From: Streptomyces luteolifulvus
GTDB taxonomy: Bacteria; Actinomycetota; Actinomycetes; Streptomycetales; Streptomycetaceae
Direction of reading: 5' to 3'
Assembly (NCBI RefSeq): GCF_008806595.1
Contig: NZ_VZRB01000006.1
Coordinates: 124,001 to 188,000, forward strand
Length of the DNA stretch: 64,000 bases
Of this stretch, positions 24,402-33,223 are shown piece after piece. The notes below the pieces were generated by a model. The model was not told the origin of the DNA and made no database searches. It was given only the letters and a program-made list of their open reading frames with translations. How positions within the stretch are numbered: position 1 is the first letter of the stretch; every line of letters starts with the position of its first letter. The position numbers and the translations under genes were made by a program.

Positions 24402-25487
24402 GTGGAAATCTCTGCGAGTGGCCGCCTCGTAGTCCGTATCACCGCTGCTGACGTGGGCAAACGGGTCTCCGTCCGGGCCCTGGTCGAACATGCGGCACCG
24501 GGTGAGAAGTTCACCGACACGGTCGGTGTTCTCACATCATGGGACAGCGGTGTGCTGGTGATCACACGGAAGGACGGGGAAAGCGTCCGCATTCCGGAAT
24601 CCGTGCTGGTCGCGGGCAAGATCGTGCCGGCGGCACCGGCGCGTCGTCGGGGCCCGTCAGCCTCGTACGAGGAGCTGGCGCGGGTCGCCGCACGCGCCTG
24701 GCGGCCCGTGGAGAGTGAGCGGCTGGGCGAGTGGGAGCTGCGCGCCGCCGGCGGGTTCACCCGGCGGGCGAACTCGGTGCTGCCGCTCGGCGACCCCGGC
24801 CTGCCCCTCGACGAAGCGCTGACCGTCGTACGACGCTGGTACAGCGACCGTGGCCTGCCCGCCTACATCCAGACCGCGACCGGCGCCGAGGGCACTCAGG
24901 AACTGCTGTGCGCGGAGCTGGAGCGGCGCGGGTGGGTGCGGGAGGTGAGCGCCGAGCTGTGGATCGGGGCCCTGGCACCGGCAGCCGACGCCGGTGACGC
25001 CTCCGTGGTCGCCCTGTCGCGGACGGCGGACGAGGCGTGGCTGGCGCGCTACCAGCGCAAGGGGGTGAGCGAGGTGGCCCTGAAGGTGCTGGGAGGGGGG
25101 TCCCCCCGCTCGAGCGAAGCCGAGAGTGGGGGAGGGCCCTCGGTGTGGTTCGCGACCGTGCCGGGCGCCGAGCCGGGCGCGGCTCCCGCCGCGATCGGGC
25201 GGTGTGTCGTCGACGGGCGCTGGGCCTCCTTCGCCGCGGTCGAGGTCGATCCGGGGCAGCGGCGGCGGGGGCTGGCCACCGACGTGATGGCCGCGCTGGC
25301 CCGGCAGGCCCTCGACGAGGGCGCGTCGGCCGCATGGCTCCAGGTCGAGGAGGACAATGCGGGAGCGCGCGCGCTGTACGAGCGACTGGGCTTCGCGGCG
25401 CACCATGCGTACCACCACTACCGCGAACCGGGAAGTGCCGGAGCCGTCCGGGGAAATGCCGGTGTCGGCCGGTACCGATCGCCGTGA
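24402..25487 (+). CDS. GNAT-family N-acetyltransferase with in-frame repeat insertion
   Basis: A 361-residue acetyltransferase. The N-terminal part (1-85) is beta-rich (GRLVVRITAADVGKRVSVRA) and resembles a small barrel. The C-terminal GNAT domain (about 215-345) has the acetyl-CoA-binding VEVDPGQRRRGLATDVMAAL and AWLQVEEDNAGARALYERLG. The GTG at 24402 follows AGGAGG by 13 bp; a GTG at 24390 is too close to that site. Residues about 233-244 (GGSPRSSEAESG) are encoded by a widespread Streptomyces short repeat inserted in frame at 25094-25134. The acceptor substrate is unknown. Confidence 0.8.
   Translation: MEISASGRLVVRITAADVGKRVSVRALVEHAAPGEKFTDTVGVLTSWDSGVLVITRKDGESVRIPESVLVAGKIVPAAPARRRGPSASYEELARVAARAWRPVESERLGEWELRAAGGFTRRANSVLPLGDPGLPLDEALTVVRRWYSDRGLPAYIQTATGAEGTQELLCAELERRGWVREVSAELWIGALAPAADAGDASVVALSRTADEAWLARYQRKGVSEVALKVLGGGSPRSSEAESGGGPSVWFATVPGAEPGAAPAAIGRCVVDGRWASFAAVEVDPGQRRRGLATDVMAALARQALDEGASAAWLQVEEDNAGARALYERLGFAAHHAYHHYREPGSAGAVRGNAGVGRYRSP
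25094..25134 (+). repeat. Streptomyces short interspersed repeat inside a coding sequence
   Basis: The segment begins with GGGGGGTCCCCCC, has the core CTCGAGCGAAGCCGAG, and ends AGTGGGGGAG. I recognise it as a short element repeated many times in Streptomyces genomes, normally between genes. Here it adds about 12 codons in frame between LKVLGGG and GGGPSVWF, with GGG-encoding sequence on both sides. Source family name not asserted. Confidence 0.6.
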
Positions 25488-25504
25488 GAGGGCACGAGCC
25501 TGCT

Positions 25505-26356
25505 ATGCGTCCCCCCTATCCCCCGCCGCCCGAACGCTCCGCCGAGCTGCGCAGGCGGTTCGCCGAAGAGGCGCGGTCCGAGCGGCCCGACCTGTCCACG
25601 CTGTGCCTGCTGCTGGGCGCGGAGGCCGACGGTGCGCTGGACGAGGCGGGCATGGACGCCGTCCAGATCGCACTGGACGAGCTCGCCGGACGGCTGCCGT
25701 TCCGGCCCGGCGGGCCGCGCTCCTGGGCGGTGGCGCTGCGGGAGCTGCTCGGCGAACGCTGCGGGTTTCGCGGCTCTGCCGCGGACTATCAGCGTCTTGA
25801 GTCCTCTTTGTTGCATCAGGTGCTGGTGCGGCGCAGGGGGCTGCCGATCCTGTTGTCGGTGGTGTGGATCGAGGTGGCGCGCAGGGCGGGGGCGCCGGTG
25901 TGCGGGGTGGCTCTGCCGGGGCACTTCGTCGTCGGGTTCGGGGCGGACGAGCAGCAGGTGCTCGCCGATCCGTTCGAAGGGGGGCGGGTGCTCAGCGCGG
26001 CCGACGCGGAGGTGCTGGTGGCCGGGGCCACGGGGGCGCCGTTGCATCCTTCGATGCTTGGTCCCGCGGAGCCGTTGGAGGTGATCGTGCGGATTCTGAA
26101 CAACATCCGCGCGTGGGCGGCGATTCGGCCCGAGCGGTCGGATGTGTCGCTGTGGGCGGTGGAGTTGTCGCTGCTGCTGCCTTCGCATCCGGCGCGGTTG
26201 CGCTATGAGCGGGCGCAGTTGCTTGTGCAGCGGGGTGATTACGTCGGGGGTGCGGCCGAGCTCGATGCCTACGCGGAGGTGGTGGCTGCTGTGGACGAGC
26301 CTGCGGCGGAGAAGTTGCGGCGGCAGGCGTCAGCAGCGCGGGCGATGTTGAACTGA
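25505..26356 (+). CDS. SirB1-family transglutaminase-like/TPR protein
   Basis: A 283-residue cytoplasmic protein of the SirB1 family (UPF0162). A transglutaminase-like N-terminal region with LESSLLHQVLVRRRGLPILL, VVWIEVARRAGAPVCGVALP and GHFVVGFG is followed by a C-terminal TPR-like helical region (about 200-283, SLLLPSHPARLRYERAQLLV). The biochemical role is not established. ATG 25505 is chosen; a GTG at 25484 overlaps the stop of the GNAT gene (GTGA) and would add seven residues, implying translational coupling. A truncated histidine kinase gene begins right after its stop on the other strand. Confidence 0.83.
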   Translation: MRPPYPPPPERSAELRRRFAEEARSERPDLSTLCLLLGAEADGALDEAGMDAVQIALDELAGRLPFRPGGPRSWAVALRELLGERCGFRGSAADYQRLESSLLHQVLVRRRGLPILLSVVWIEVARRAGAPVCGVALPGHFVVGFGADEQQVLADPFEGGRVLSAADAEVLVAGATGAPLHPSMLGPAEPLEVIVRILNNIRAWAAIRPERSDVSLWAVELSLLLPSHPARLRYERAQLLVQRGDYVGGAAELDAYAEVVAAVDEPAAEKLRRQASAARAMLN

Positions 26357-26786
26357 GAGCCAGGCGCAGCCGCTCCTCGTTGGCGGCGAGCTGGGCGGCG
26401 GCACCGCGGGCTTCGCGCAACTCCACCGTCGTACGGACGAGTTGGACGACTCCGCTCATTGCGAAGCCGATGAGGAGCACCAGCACGAGCAGGTTCAGGG
26501 CGTGGTCCTCGCCGACGTGCAGCCCGACGAGCAGCATCAGAGCGGCGGTTCCCGGGATCGCCCAGTAGGCCTTCCGCAGCGGGAGGGTCGCGCCGCAGGC
26601 GACGGAGACGTAGCAGTAGAGGCCGAGCCAGGACGAGCCGAGCGTGAGGCACAGCAGGGTCGCTAGCGCACCGAGGGCGACGATCAGGCCGCCGACGGCC
26701 TTCGGGGGAACGGGCCCGCGCCCATGTTCCGGAAGACCAGCGGTGTCCTTCCGGTACAACCACGCCGCGCCGCCCGCGAAGCCCCG
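26357..26786 (-). pseudogene. Remnant of a DesK-type sensor histidine kinase
   Basis: Leftward reading from about 26786 gives membrane-spanning sequence (LIVALGALATLLCLTLG, GLYCYVSVACGATLPL, ALMLLVGLHVGEDHALN, LVLVLLIGFAMSGVV) and the start of a dimerisation helix (REARGAAAQLAANEERLRLA). This is typical of actinobacterial DesK/NarX-like kinases just before the RDLHDxLGH phospho-acceptor box. Similarity stops exactly there, at 26358, and the frame continues into antisense of the SirB1 gene. The kinase core and probably the first transmembrane helices are missing, and no response regulator is nearby. No start codon except TTG 26759 is plausible. Confidence 0.7.
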
Positions 26787-26792
26787 CTCGGG

Positions 26793-29099
26793 TCAGCTCG
26801 GGTCGGTTTCGATGACCGCGGACCGGTCGGACTTGCTCATCAGCGCCAGACGCAGGGCGCCGTACACGTCCTCGACGGTGACTGCCGTCTTCTTGCCGTT
26901 GGCCCGGGTGATCAGCACATCGTCGAAGGTCTGGCCGTAGAGCCCCTTCAGCGCGGCCTCGTCGTAGTCGTCGACGAGCTTGCCGTCGACGGCCGTGACC
27001 CTGAGGAACTTCCACAGCGAGTTCTGCGGGCTGAAGGCGATCGAGTGCGCGGCGTCCGTCTGTACCGTGACATTGGCGGACATCGCGGGCTGCGCGAACT
27101 TCTTCATCATCCGGTCGACCTCGGCGTTCGAGACCGCCGGCTGCTTGGTGGTCGTCGCGACCGGTACCGCCGCGGATGTGCCGGTCTCCACCTGGGCGCG
27201 GTAGGCGTCCTCGACCGCCTGGGTCGACTTGTCGACGTCGATGCTCTTGCCCGCCTTGCCGTACACGGCGACGGCCTTCCCGGCCTCGAACTTGATCGTG
27301 CCGTCCTTCACCGACCCGGAGCCGCCGGCGGCGTCCGCCAGCTCGGCGTTCAGCTTCTCCTCGTCGACCGGCATGACCGGCTCCACGACCCGGTGGTTGC
27401 CGAACAGCGAGCCGATGACGGAGACCGGGTTGTAGTCGCTCTCCGCGGCCACGCGGACCGTTGCCTGGGTGTCGAACTGCAGCCCCGCCTGGTCCGGCTT
27501 GAGCGAGACGGTGTCGCCGCCGACCGACAGCTTCAGCGCCTTGTTCACCCGGTCGCCGAAGGCGTCGTCGAGCTTCTTGACCGCGTCGTCGCGCGTGCCG
27601 CCGCCGATGTCGACGCCGAGCACGGTGGTGCCCTTGGGCACGTCGGAGTGGTTCATCAGCAGCCCGGCGCCGTAGGCGAGACCGCCGAGGACGACCACGC
27701 CGCCGCCGAGCAGCACCAGCTTGTTGCGGCCCTTCTTTTTCTTCTTGGCCGAGGCGGCCGGGGGCACGTTCTGCGAGACCGGCTCGGGCAGCTTCGGCGG
27801 CGTGTGCGGCAGCGGCCCGTCGCCGCGGGCGCCCGGCCCGAACGGCGTGCCCTGAGCGGCGGCCGGCGGTACGACGGGGATGCCGCTGGTGACGGTGTGC
27901 CCGGAGACGTTGTCCGCGGCGGCACCGTAGCCGGGGGTGCCGGGACCGGGCTCGGGGGCGGGCTTCTGCGGAGTGAGGATCGCGGTGTCGTCGCTCAGGC
28001 CGCCGCCGGGGGCGCCGGCGGCGTGACCGCCGGGGCGGGGGGCGCCGGGGGGCGTGCCCGGGCCGCCGGGAACCGTGCCGGGTACGCCGGGCAGTGTGCT
28101 GGGTCCGGCGCCGACCGGTGGCGGCGCCAGCGGGCCGTCTCCCGTGACGGGGCCGCCGGTCGGGCCCGCGGGCCCCGGTCGGGGACCGTTCGGGCCGCCG
28201 AGGCCGTTCGGGCCGCCCTGACCGCCGTATCCGTTCTGGCCGTTCTGGGTGTTCTGTATGGGCTGGTCACCTATGCCGCCCTGGCCGCCTGCGCCGTTCT
28301 CCGAGAAGTACGGCAGGTCGTCGCGGCGCGGTTCGCCGGCACCCGGGCCCGTGCCGGGGCGTGGGCCGCCCGCGAGCGGGACCACGTTCAGCGCCTCGGT
28401 GACGTCGAAGGAGCCGGTGCCGCCGCCGTGTCCGGGGGCCACGGGCCCACCGGTGGCGCCGGGGAGCCCGGCGCCGTTCGTGCCGCCCGAGCGGGCCCCG
28501 CCCGGCAGGCCCATCGAGCCGACCACGCCACCGGGACGGCCGGCGTTCGGACGCGCACCGCCGGTGACACCCGCACCACCGGGAGCACCCGCACCCTTGG
28601 GAGCGCTCACACCGTTCGCGGTGCCCGCTCCGTTCGCGGTGCCCGGGGTCCCTGAAGCGGCGGGCGTACCGGCCCCGTTGGTGGCGCCGCCGCCCTGACT
28701 TCCCTTGCCCGGAGAGGACTTGCGGGGCGCGAACCAGTCGCTCGTCTTCTCCTCGGCCGTGCCCGCAGGCTCGGCGGGGGGCTCCACGGCGCCCGTGGGC
28801 GCGGCGGCACCGGACGTCGGCGGCTCGGACTCCGTGGTGTCGTCGGCGGAGACCTCCGCCTCGGCGACGGGCTTGCGGACGACAACCGGCGGAATGGGCC
28901 GCGATCCGGGGATGTTGATCCGGATCCGGGTCGTCAGCGTGGTCTCGGTCTTGCGTTCCTCCGGCTGCGCGGCCGGACGGCCCGCGTCCGCACCGGCCTC
29001 GGAAACCACGGGGGTTCCGTACGGCGGGGTCCCCGAGGGGTATGCGGCTCCGCCGCGCCCGTTGGGCCCGGAGGACGGAGTGTCAGTTTCACGACTCAA
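26793..29099 (-). CDS. Large cell-wall protein with disordered N-terminus and YoaR/VanW-type peptidoglycan-binding region
   Basis: A 768-residue single-pass membrane protein. Residues 1-450 are low-complexity, rich in Gly, Pro and Ala (cytoplasmic). A Lys-rich stop (KKKKKGRNK) leads to one transmembrane helix (about 461-481), then an extracytoplasmic part (482-768) with GTTVLGVDIGGGTRDDAVKK and repeated beta/alpha segments resembling the putative peptidoglycan-binding domain (PG_binding_4) found with VanW in YoaR-like proteins. The TTG at 29099 has GGGAGAAC upstream and gives the (M)SRETDTPSSGP start seen in relatives; an ATG at 29171 is possible. It lies downstream of DUF6113 and mshB. Confidence 0.72.
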   Translation of the reverse strand: MSRETDTPSSGPNGRGGAAYPSGTPPYGTPVVSEAGADAGRPAAQPEERKTETTLTTRIRINIPGSRPIPPVVVRKPVAEAEVSADDTTESEPPTSGAAAPTGAVEPPAEPAGTAEEKTSDWFAPRKSSPGKGSQGGGATNGAGTPAASGTPGTANGAGTANGVSAPKGAGAPGGAGVTGGARPNAGRPGGVVGSMGLPGGARSGGTNGAGLPGATGGPVAPGHGGGTGSFDVTEALNVVPLAGGPRPGTGPGAGEPRRDDLPYFSENGAGGQGGIGDQPIQNTQNGQNGYGGQGGPNGLGGPNGPRPGPAGPTGGPVTGDGPLAPPPVGAGPSTLPGVPGTVPGGPGTPPGAPRPGGHAAGAPGGGLSDDTAILTPQKPAPEPGPGTPGYGAAADNVSGHTVTSGIPVVPPAAAQGTPFGPGARGDGPLPHTPPKLPEPVSQNVPPAASAKKKKKGRNKLVLLGGGVVVLGGLAYGAGLLMNHSDVPKGTTVLGVDIGGGTRDDAVKKLDDAFGDRVNKALKLSVGGDTVSLKPDQAGLQFDTQATVRVAAESDYNPVSVIGSLFGNHRVVEPVMPVDEEKLNAELADAAGGSGSVKDGTIKFEAGKAVAVYGKAGKSIDVDKSTQAVEDAYRAQVETGTSAAVPVATTTKQPAVSNAEVDRMMKKFAQPAMSANVTVQTDAAHSIAFSPQNSLWKFLRVTAVDGKLVDDYDEAALKGLYGQTFDDVLITRANGKKTAVTVEDVYGALRLALMSKSDRSAVIETDPS

Positions 29100-29255
29100 G
29101 GCAGGTTCTCCCGGTTGGCTCCACCGCCCGTTTCGACCTCTGTCGGGCGGCTCGGCGGCGCGCACCACCATACTGGCCACCTCTGGCGCGTATCCCATGA
29201 CCGCCGGGGAAACCGGCACCGGACTCGCACGCGCGAGATATGGCGAAGTGGTACG

Positions 29256-29666
29256 TCACTTGCCAAGTCGGACGGTGTCTCCGTCCGGTTGCCGCCCCGG
29301 CCCAAGCGTGGCGCACATCACAGCTACGGCCATGCCTCCGAGCAGGAAGAGGTAGGAGCCGACTCCTGCGGCGAAGACGAAGTCGCCCTCCGGACGGCTG
29401 GTGGTGAGCAGGATGGCGGCAAGCATCCAGCCGCCCGCGGACGCGATGGACCCGCCCCGGCTGCGCGCGGCCCGCGCCGCCCCGAGGCACAGCCCGGCCT
29501 CGCCCGCGAGCGCGAGCAGCAGCCCGCCCGGGAACCAGCCCGCCTGCACCAGCGCCCCGGCCACGCCGACCAGCGCGCCGAGCACGAACAGCCCCAGGTA
29601 GGCGGCGATCCGTACGCCGGAGGGGCGCCGCAGCGGCTGGGCGAGCATCGAGCCGCGGTCGCTCAT
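29256..29666 (-). CDS. DUF6113 family membrane protein
   Basis: A 136-residue integral membrane protein with about four hydrophobic spans (about 18-40, 44-66, 74-90, 97-117). [13 protein letters not shown] lies near the C-terminus. I recognise it as the small DUF6113 family found next to mshB in Streptomyces; function unknown. The ATG at 29666 overlaps the mshB stop (ATGA), so it is translationally coupled to mshB. No cysteine-rich or catalytic motif is seen. Confidence 0.78.
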   Translation of the reverse strand: MSDRGSMLAQPLRRPSGVRIAAYLGLFVLGALVGVAGALVQAGWFPGGLLLALAGEAGLCLGAARAARSRGGSIASAGGWMLAAILLTTSRPEGDFVFAAGVGSYLFLLGGMAVAVMCATLGPGRQPDGDTVRLGK

Positions 29667-30529
29667 GACGCCTCCCCGATGCCGGCGAACAGGTCGGTCT
29701 CGCGGGCACCGTCGGGGCGCTCGCCGCGGACCAACTCGTAGTACTCGGTAGTGAGGACGGGCTGGGCGAGTTCGTTGGAGAGCACGAAGTACGGCCTGCC
29801 GGGCGCCACTTCGATCTGGGTGGCGTGCGCGCCCATGGCGGCGGTCTTGGCGGCGGTGTGCGCGGTGCCGTCGATCTCGGTGGTGATCCGCTCGTCGTCC
29901 ACCACGCCCGGTACGTCGTCGAGCGTGGCCGTCCTGCCGAAGGGAAGGTCCGGCAGGTCCTTCAGGAGCCGGGCGAAGCCCTCCTCGGCGACGGAACGCG
30001 GAACACGGTTCCAGTAGACCTTGGGGATCTCCCAGCCGTCCGCGGCGGCCAGCTCCACGGCGCGCATCGCGACGCGGTGGGCCTGGATGTGGTCGGGGTG
30101 GCCGTAGCCGCCGTCGGGGTCGTAGGTGACGAGGACCTGGGGGCGTACCTCGCGGATCACCTCCGCAAGGAGCCGCGCGGCGTCGTCGGGATCGGCCTGC
30201 CAGAAGCAGCCGGGATCGTCGTTGTCGGCGAGGCCCATCATGCCCGAGTCGCCGTAGCGGCCCGCGCCGCCGAGCAGACGGAAGTCCTCGACGCCGAGCT
30301 CGCCCATCGCGGCCCTGAGTTCGCCCAGGCGGTGTGCGCCGAGGGCGGCACCGGTCAGATGGGCGAGACGCGGCGGAATGACCTCGCCCCGCTCGCCGAG
30401 CGTGCAGGTGACGAGCGTCACCCGGGCACCCTCGGCCGCGTACCTGGCCATGGTCGCGCCGTTGTTGATCGACTCGTCGTCCGGATGCGCGTGCACCAGC
30501 AGCAGACGACGGGCGGGCAGTTCCGTCAT
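29663..30529 (-). CDS. mshB: Mycothiol biosynthesis deacetylase MshB
   Basis: A 288-residue zinc amidase that deacetylates GlcNAc-Ins in mycothiol synthesis. The metal site is visible as HAHPDDES at about 13-20 (His15, Asp18) and the third ligand in [11 protein letters not shown] at about 152-162. The CTLGERGEV and NRVPRS segments are characteristic of MshB rather than the paralogue Mca, and the length is right. It is coupled to DUF6113 by an ATGA overlap. Mycothiol is the major actinobacterial thiol, and this gene anchors the typA-mshB neighbourhood. Confidence 0.92.
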   Translation of the reverse strand: MTELPARRLLLVHAHPDDESINNGATMARYAAEGARVTLVTCTLGERGEVIPPRLAHLTGAALGAHRLGELRAAMGELGVEDFRLLGGAGRYGDSGMMGLADNDDPGCFWQADPDDAARLLAEVIREVRPQVLVTYDPDGGYGHPDHIQAHRVAMRAVELAAADGWEIPKVYWNRVPRSVAEEGFARLLKDLPDLPFGRTATLDDVPGVVDDERITTEIDGTAHTAAKTAAMGAHATQIEVAPGRPYFVLSNELAQPVLTTEYYELVRGERPDGARETDLFAGIGEAS

Positions 30530-30570
30530 GTGCCCACCCTACGAGGCCAGGGCGGCGGTCCCCGGCGGGG

Positions 30571-30765
30571 TCAGAACTTGATGCTGCCGATCATGCCCGC
30601 GATGTTCGTCGTCAGCTCACTGATCGTCGGGGCGACCGTCGACGAGGCCAGGTAGAAGCCGAGGAGCATGCACACGACCGCATGCCCGCCCTTCAGACCC
30701 GACTTCTTGATCAACAAGAAGACGATGATCGCCAGCAGCACCACCGCCGAAATCGAGAGTGCCAC
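30571..30765 (-). CDS. Small two-helix membrane protein
   Basis: A 64-residue hydrophobic protein: MALSISAVVLLAIIVFLLIK forms the first helix, a short KKSGLKGGH loop follows, and VVCMLLGFYLASSTVAP forms the second. It ends in ELTTNIAGMIGSIKF. I recognise it as a small membrane protein conserved in Streptomyces, with similar sequences on conjugative elements, but know no function. The ATG at 30765 is preceded by a GGAGGTG site. It lies just upstream of mshB in the same direction (41 bp). Confidence 0.75.
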   Translation of the reverse strand: MALSISAVVLLAIIVFLLIKKSGLKGGHAVVCMLLGFYLASSTVAPTISELTTNIAGMIGSIKF

Positions 30766-30944
30766 GGCGGCTCACCTCCAAAGGTCCCAGGGACGCGGGG
30801 GGGTCGGTCTCAGGGGGCAGATAAATCCACAACTGGAGCCAGCGGGTTCATACCCACTATGCGCTAGTGATCATAACTATCCGCGCTCGCGCATCGGTCG
30901 GCGCACGGCCGCACAAGGGGGCGCATGGCCAATATGGTCAGGGC

Positions 30945-33062
30945 ATGACGACGACGTCCGACTCCTTCCCCCGCCGCCATGCCCGTACCCAGCGGTTCAC
31001 GCTCGGAGCGCCGCGCGCGTTCACCGTGGCGCCCGACGGTTCCCGTGTCGCGTTCCTGCGCTCTTCATCGGGCACGGACCGGGCGAACGCCCTGTGGGTG
31101 CTCGATCTGACGGAGGGCGGGGAGCGCGTGGCCGCCGAGCCGCGCGCCCTCCTGGGGGGCGCCGCGGAGCACCTCCCGCCCGCGGAGCGGGCACGGCGCG
31201 AGCGCAGCCGCGAGGGCGGGGCCGGCATCGTCGGCTACGCCACCGACACGGCCGTAGAACTGGCCTCTTTCGCCTTGTCAGGGCGGCTTTTCACGGCCGA
31301 ACTGCGGGCGGGCACAGCCCGTGAACTCGCCGTCCCCGGCCCGGTGATCGACCCTCGCCCGTCCCCCGACGGCCGGCACATCGCGTACATCGCCGAGGGC
31401 GCCCTGCGGGTGACGGGCGCCGAGGGCGAGGACGACCGGGCGGTCGCCCTGCCGGAATCGACCGGGGTCACCTATGGCCTGGCCGAGTTCATCGCGGCCG
31501 AGGAGATGGGCCGGTCACGGGGCTTCTGGTGGGCTCCGGAGTCGGACCGGCTGCTGGTGGCACGGGTGGACGACACACCGGTGCGGCGCTGGTGGATCTC
31601 CGACCCGGCCCACCCGGAACGTGAGCCACAACACGTCGCCTATCCGGCGGCGGGCACCGCGAACGCGGAGGTACGGCTGTTCGTGTTCGGCCTGGACGGG
31701 GTGCGCACGGAGGTCCTCTGGGACCGGACACGCTTCCCTTATCTGGCACATGTGCACTGGTCGGACGCGGGTGCGCCGCTACTGCTCGTCCAGGCGCGCG
31801 ATCAGCGCAGCCAGCTGTTCCTGGCCGTGGACCCGGAGACGGGTGCCACCCGGATGGTGCATGCCGACGAAGATCCGGTTTGGCTGGAACTTTTCACCGG
31901 GGTGCCCTGCTGGAGCCCCTCCGGACAGCTCGTGCGGATCGCCGACGAGGGCGGCGCACGGGTGCTCGCGGTGGGGGAACGCCCGCTGACGGGACCGCAG
32001 TTGCACGTCCGCGCCCTGCTGGACGTGGGGACAGACGACGTGCTTGTCTCGGCGTCGGCCGGGAAGCGCGCGGCGGACCCGGAGACCGGCGAGGTGCATG
32101 TGTACCGGGTGAACGAGCTCGGTGTGGAGCGCGTTTCGCAGGAGCCGGGCGTGCACTCTGCGGTGCGCGCCGGGGGCGTGACGGTACTGGTCTCCGCCAC
32201 GCTCGACCGGCCGGGCGCCCAGGCACAGGTGCTGCGCGACGGCAAGCAGACGGCCACCATCACCTCGTACGCCGAAGATCCCGGTTTGTCCCCGCGCGTG
32301 ACCCTCACCCAGGGGGGCGCACGTCGAATCCCGTGCGCCGTGCTTATGCCTAAGGACTACCCCGGTGACACGCCCCTCCCGGTCCTCATGGATCCCTACG
32401 GCGGCCCGCACGGTCCACGCGTGGTCGCCGCACACAACGCGCATCTCACCTCGCAGTGGTTCGCGGACCAGGGCTTCGCGGTGGTCGTCGCCGACGGACG
32501 CGGCACCCCCGGCCGCTCACCCGCCTGGGAGAAGGCCGTCCACCACGACTTCACGGTCTCCCTCGACGACCAGATCGAGGCCCTGCGGGCTCTGGCCGAG
32601 ACCCACCCTCTCGACCTGTCGAGGGTGGCCATCCGCGGCTGGTCCTACGGCGGCTGGCTGGCCGGCCTCGCGGTACTGCGCCGCCCCGACGTCTTCCACG
32701 CGGGCATCGCCGGCGCCCCGGTCACGGACTGGCGCCTGTACGACACGCACTACACGGAGCGGTATCTGGGCGACCCGGCCGCGCACCCGGAGTCGTACGC
32801 GAAGAGCTCCCTCGTCACGGACGAGGGCCTGTCCTCGCCCGCCGCGCCCCACCGCCCGCTGATGATCGTGCACGGCCTGGCCGACGACAACGTGGTGGTC
32901 GCCCATGCCCTGCGGCTTTCCTCCGCGCTGCTGGCGGCGGGCCGCCCGCACGAGGTGCTGCCGCTGTCCGGGGTGACTCATATGACCCCGCAGGAGCAGG
33001 TGGCGGAGAACCTGCTGCTGCTCCAGGTGGACTTCCTGAAGCGTTCGCTGGGGCTGGTCTAG
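30945..33062 (+). CDS. Prolyl oligopeptidase/dipeptidyl peptidase IV family (S9) serine peptidase
   Basis: A 705-residue cytoplasmic peptidase. Residues about 25-440 form the beta-propeller with a DPP IV-like N-terminal region (SPDGRHIAYIAEG, VDDTPVRRWWISDPA). The alpha/beta-hydrolase domain (about 450-705) has the nucleophile in RGWSYGGW, the Asp in HGLADDNVV and the His in SGVTHMTP. Glu residues in LAEFIAAEEMGRS match the double-Glu motif for the substrate N-terminus, suggesting dipeptidyl peptidase activity. The ATG at 30945 is chosen over longer readings. It could degrade peptides imported by the adjacent oligopeptide transporter. A terminator follows. Confidence 0.9.
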   Translation: MTTTSDSFPRRHARTQRFTLGAPRAFTVAPDGSRVAFLRSSSGTDRANALWVLDLTEGGERVAAEPRALLGGAAEHLPPAERARRERSREGGAGIVGYATDTAVELASFALSGRLFTAELRAGTARELAVPGPVIDPRPSPDGRHIAYIAEGALRVTGAEGEDDRAVALPESTGVTYGLAEFIAAEEMGRSRGFWWAPESDRLLVARVDDTPVRRWWISDPAHPEREPQHVAYPAAGTANAEVRLFVFGLDGVRTEVLWDRTRFPYLAHVHWSDAGAPLLLVQARDQRSQLFLAVDPETGATRMVHADEDPVWLELFTGVPCWSPSGQLVRIADEGGARVLAVGERPLTGPQLHVRALLDVGTDDVLVSASAGKRAADPETGEVHVYRVNELGVERVSQEPGVHSAVRAGGVTVLVSATLDRPGAQAQVLRDGKQTATITSYAEDPGLSPRVTLTQGGARRIPCAVLMPKDYPGDTPLPVLMDPYGGPHGPRVVAAHNAHLTSQWFADQGFAVVVADGRGTPGRSPAWEKAVHHDFTVSLDDQIEALRALAETHPLDLSRVAIRGWSYGGWLAGLAVLRRPDVFHAGIAGAPVTDWRLYDTHYTERYLGDPAAHPESYAKSSLVTDEGLSSPAAPHRPLMIVHGLADDNVVVAHALRLSSALLAAGRPHEVLPLSGVTHMTPQEQVAENLLLLQVDFLKRSLGLV

Positions 33063-33083
33063 TGCCGGGGCACTGGCAAAGCA

Positions 33084-33114
33084 ACGGGCCGGGGCGGCAA
33101 GCGCCCCGGCCCGT
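33084..33114. terminator. Terminator between S9 peptidase and ABC operon
   Basis: A perfect 13-bp stem (33084-33096 and 33102-33114) with a 5-base loop follows the peptidase stop by 21 bp and lies between convergent transcription units. Confidence 0.8.
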
Positions 33115-33223
33115 TCACGGCACCCGCACGGCCGTACGCTGTTCAGCCTGACGCGTCCGTATATCGGAACCGGGTCGGCCGAGTTGCCTGCGTGTTAACG
33201 CAGTTCGCGCGCGTTTGCACGGG

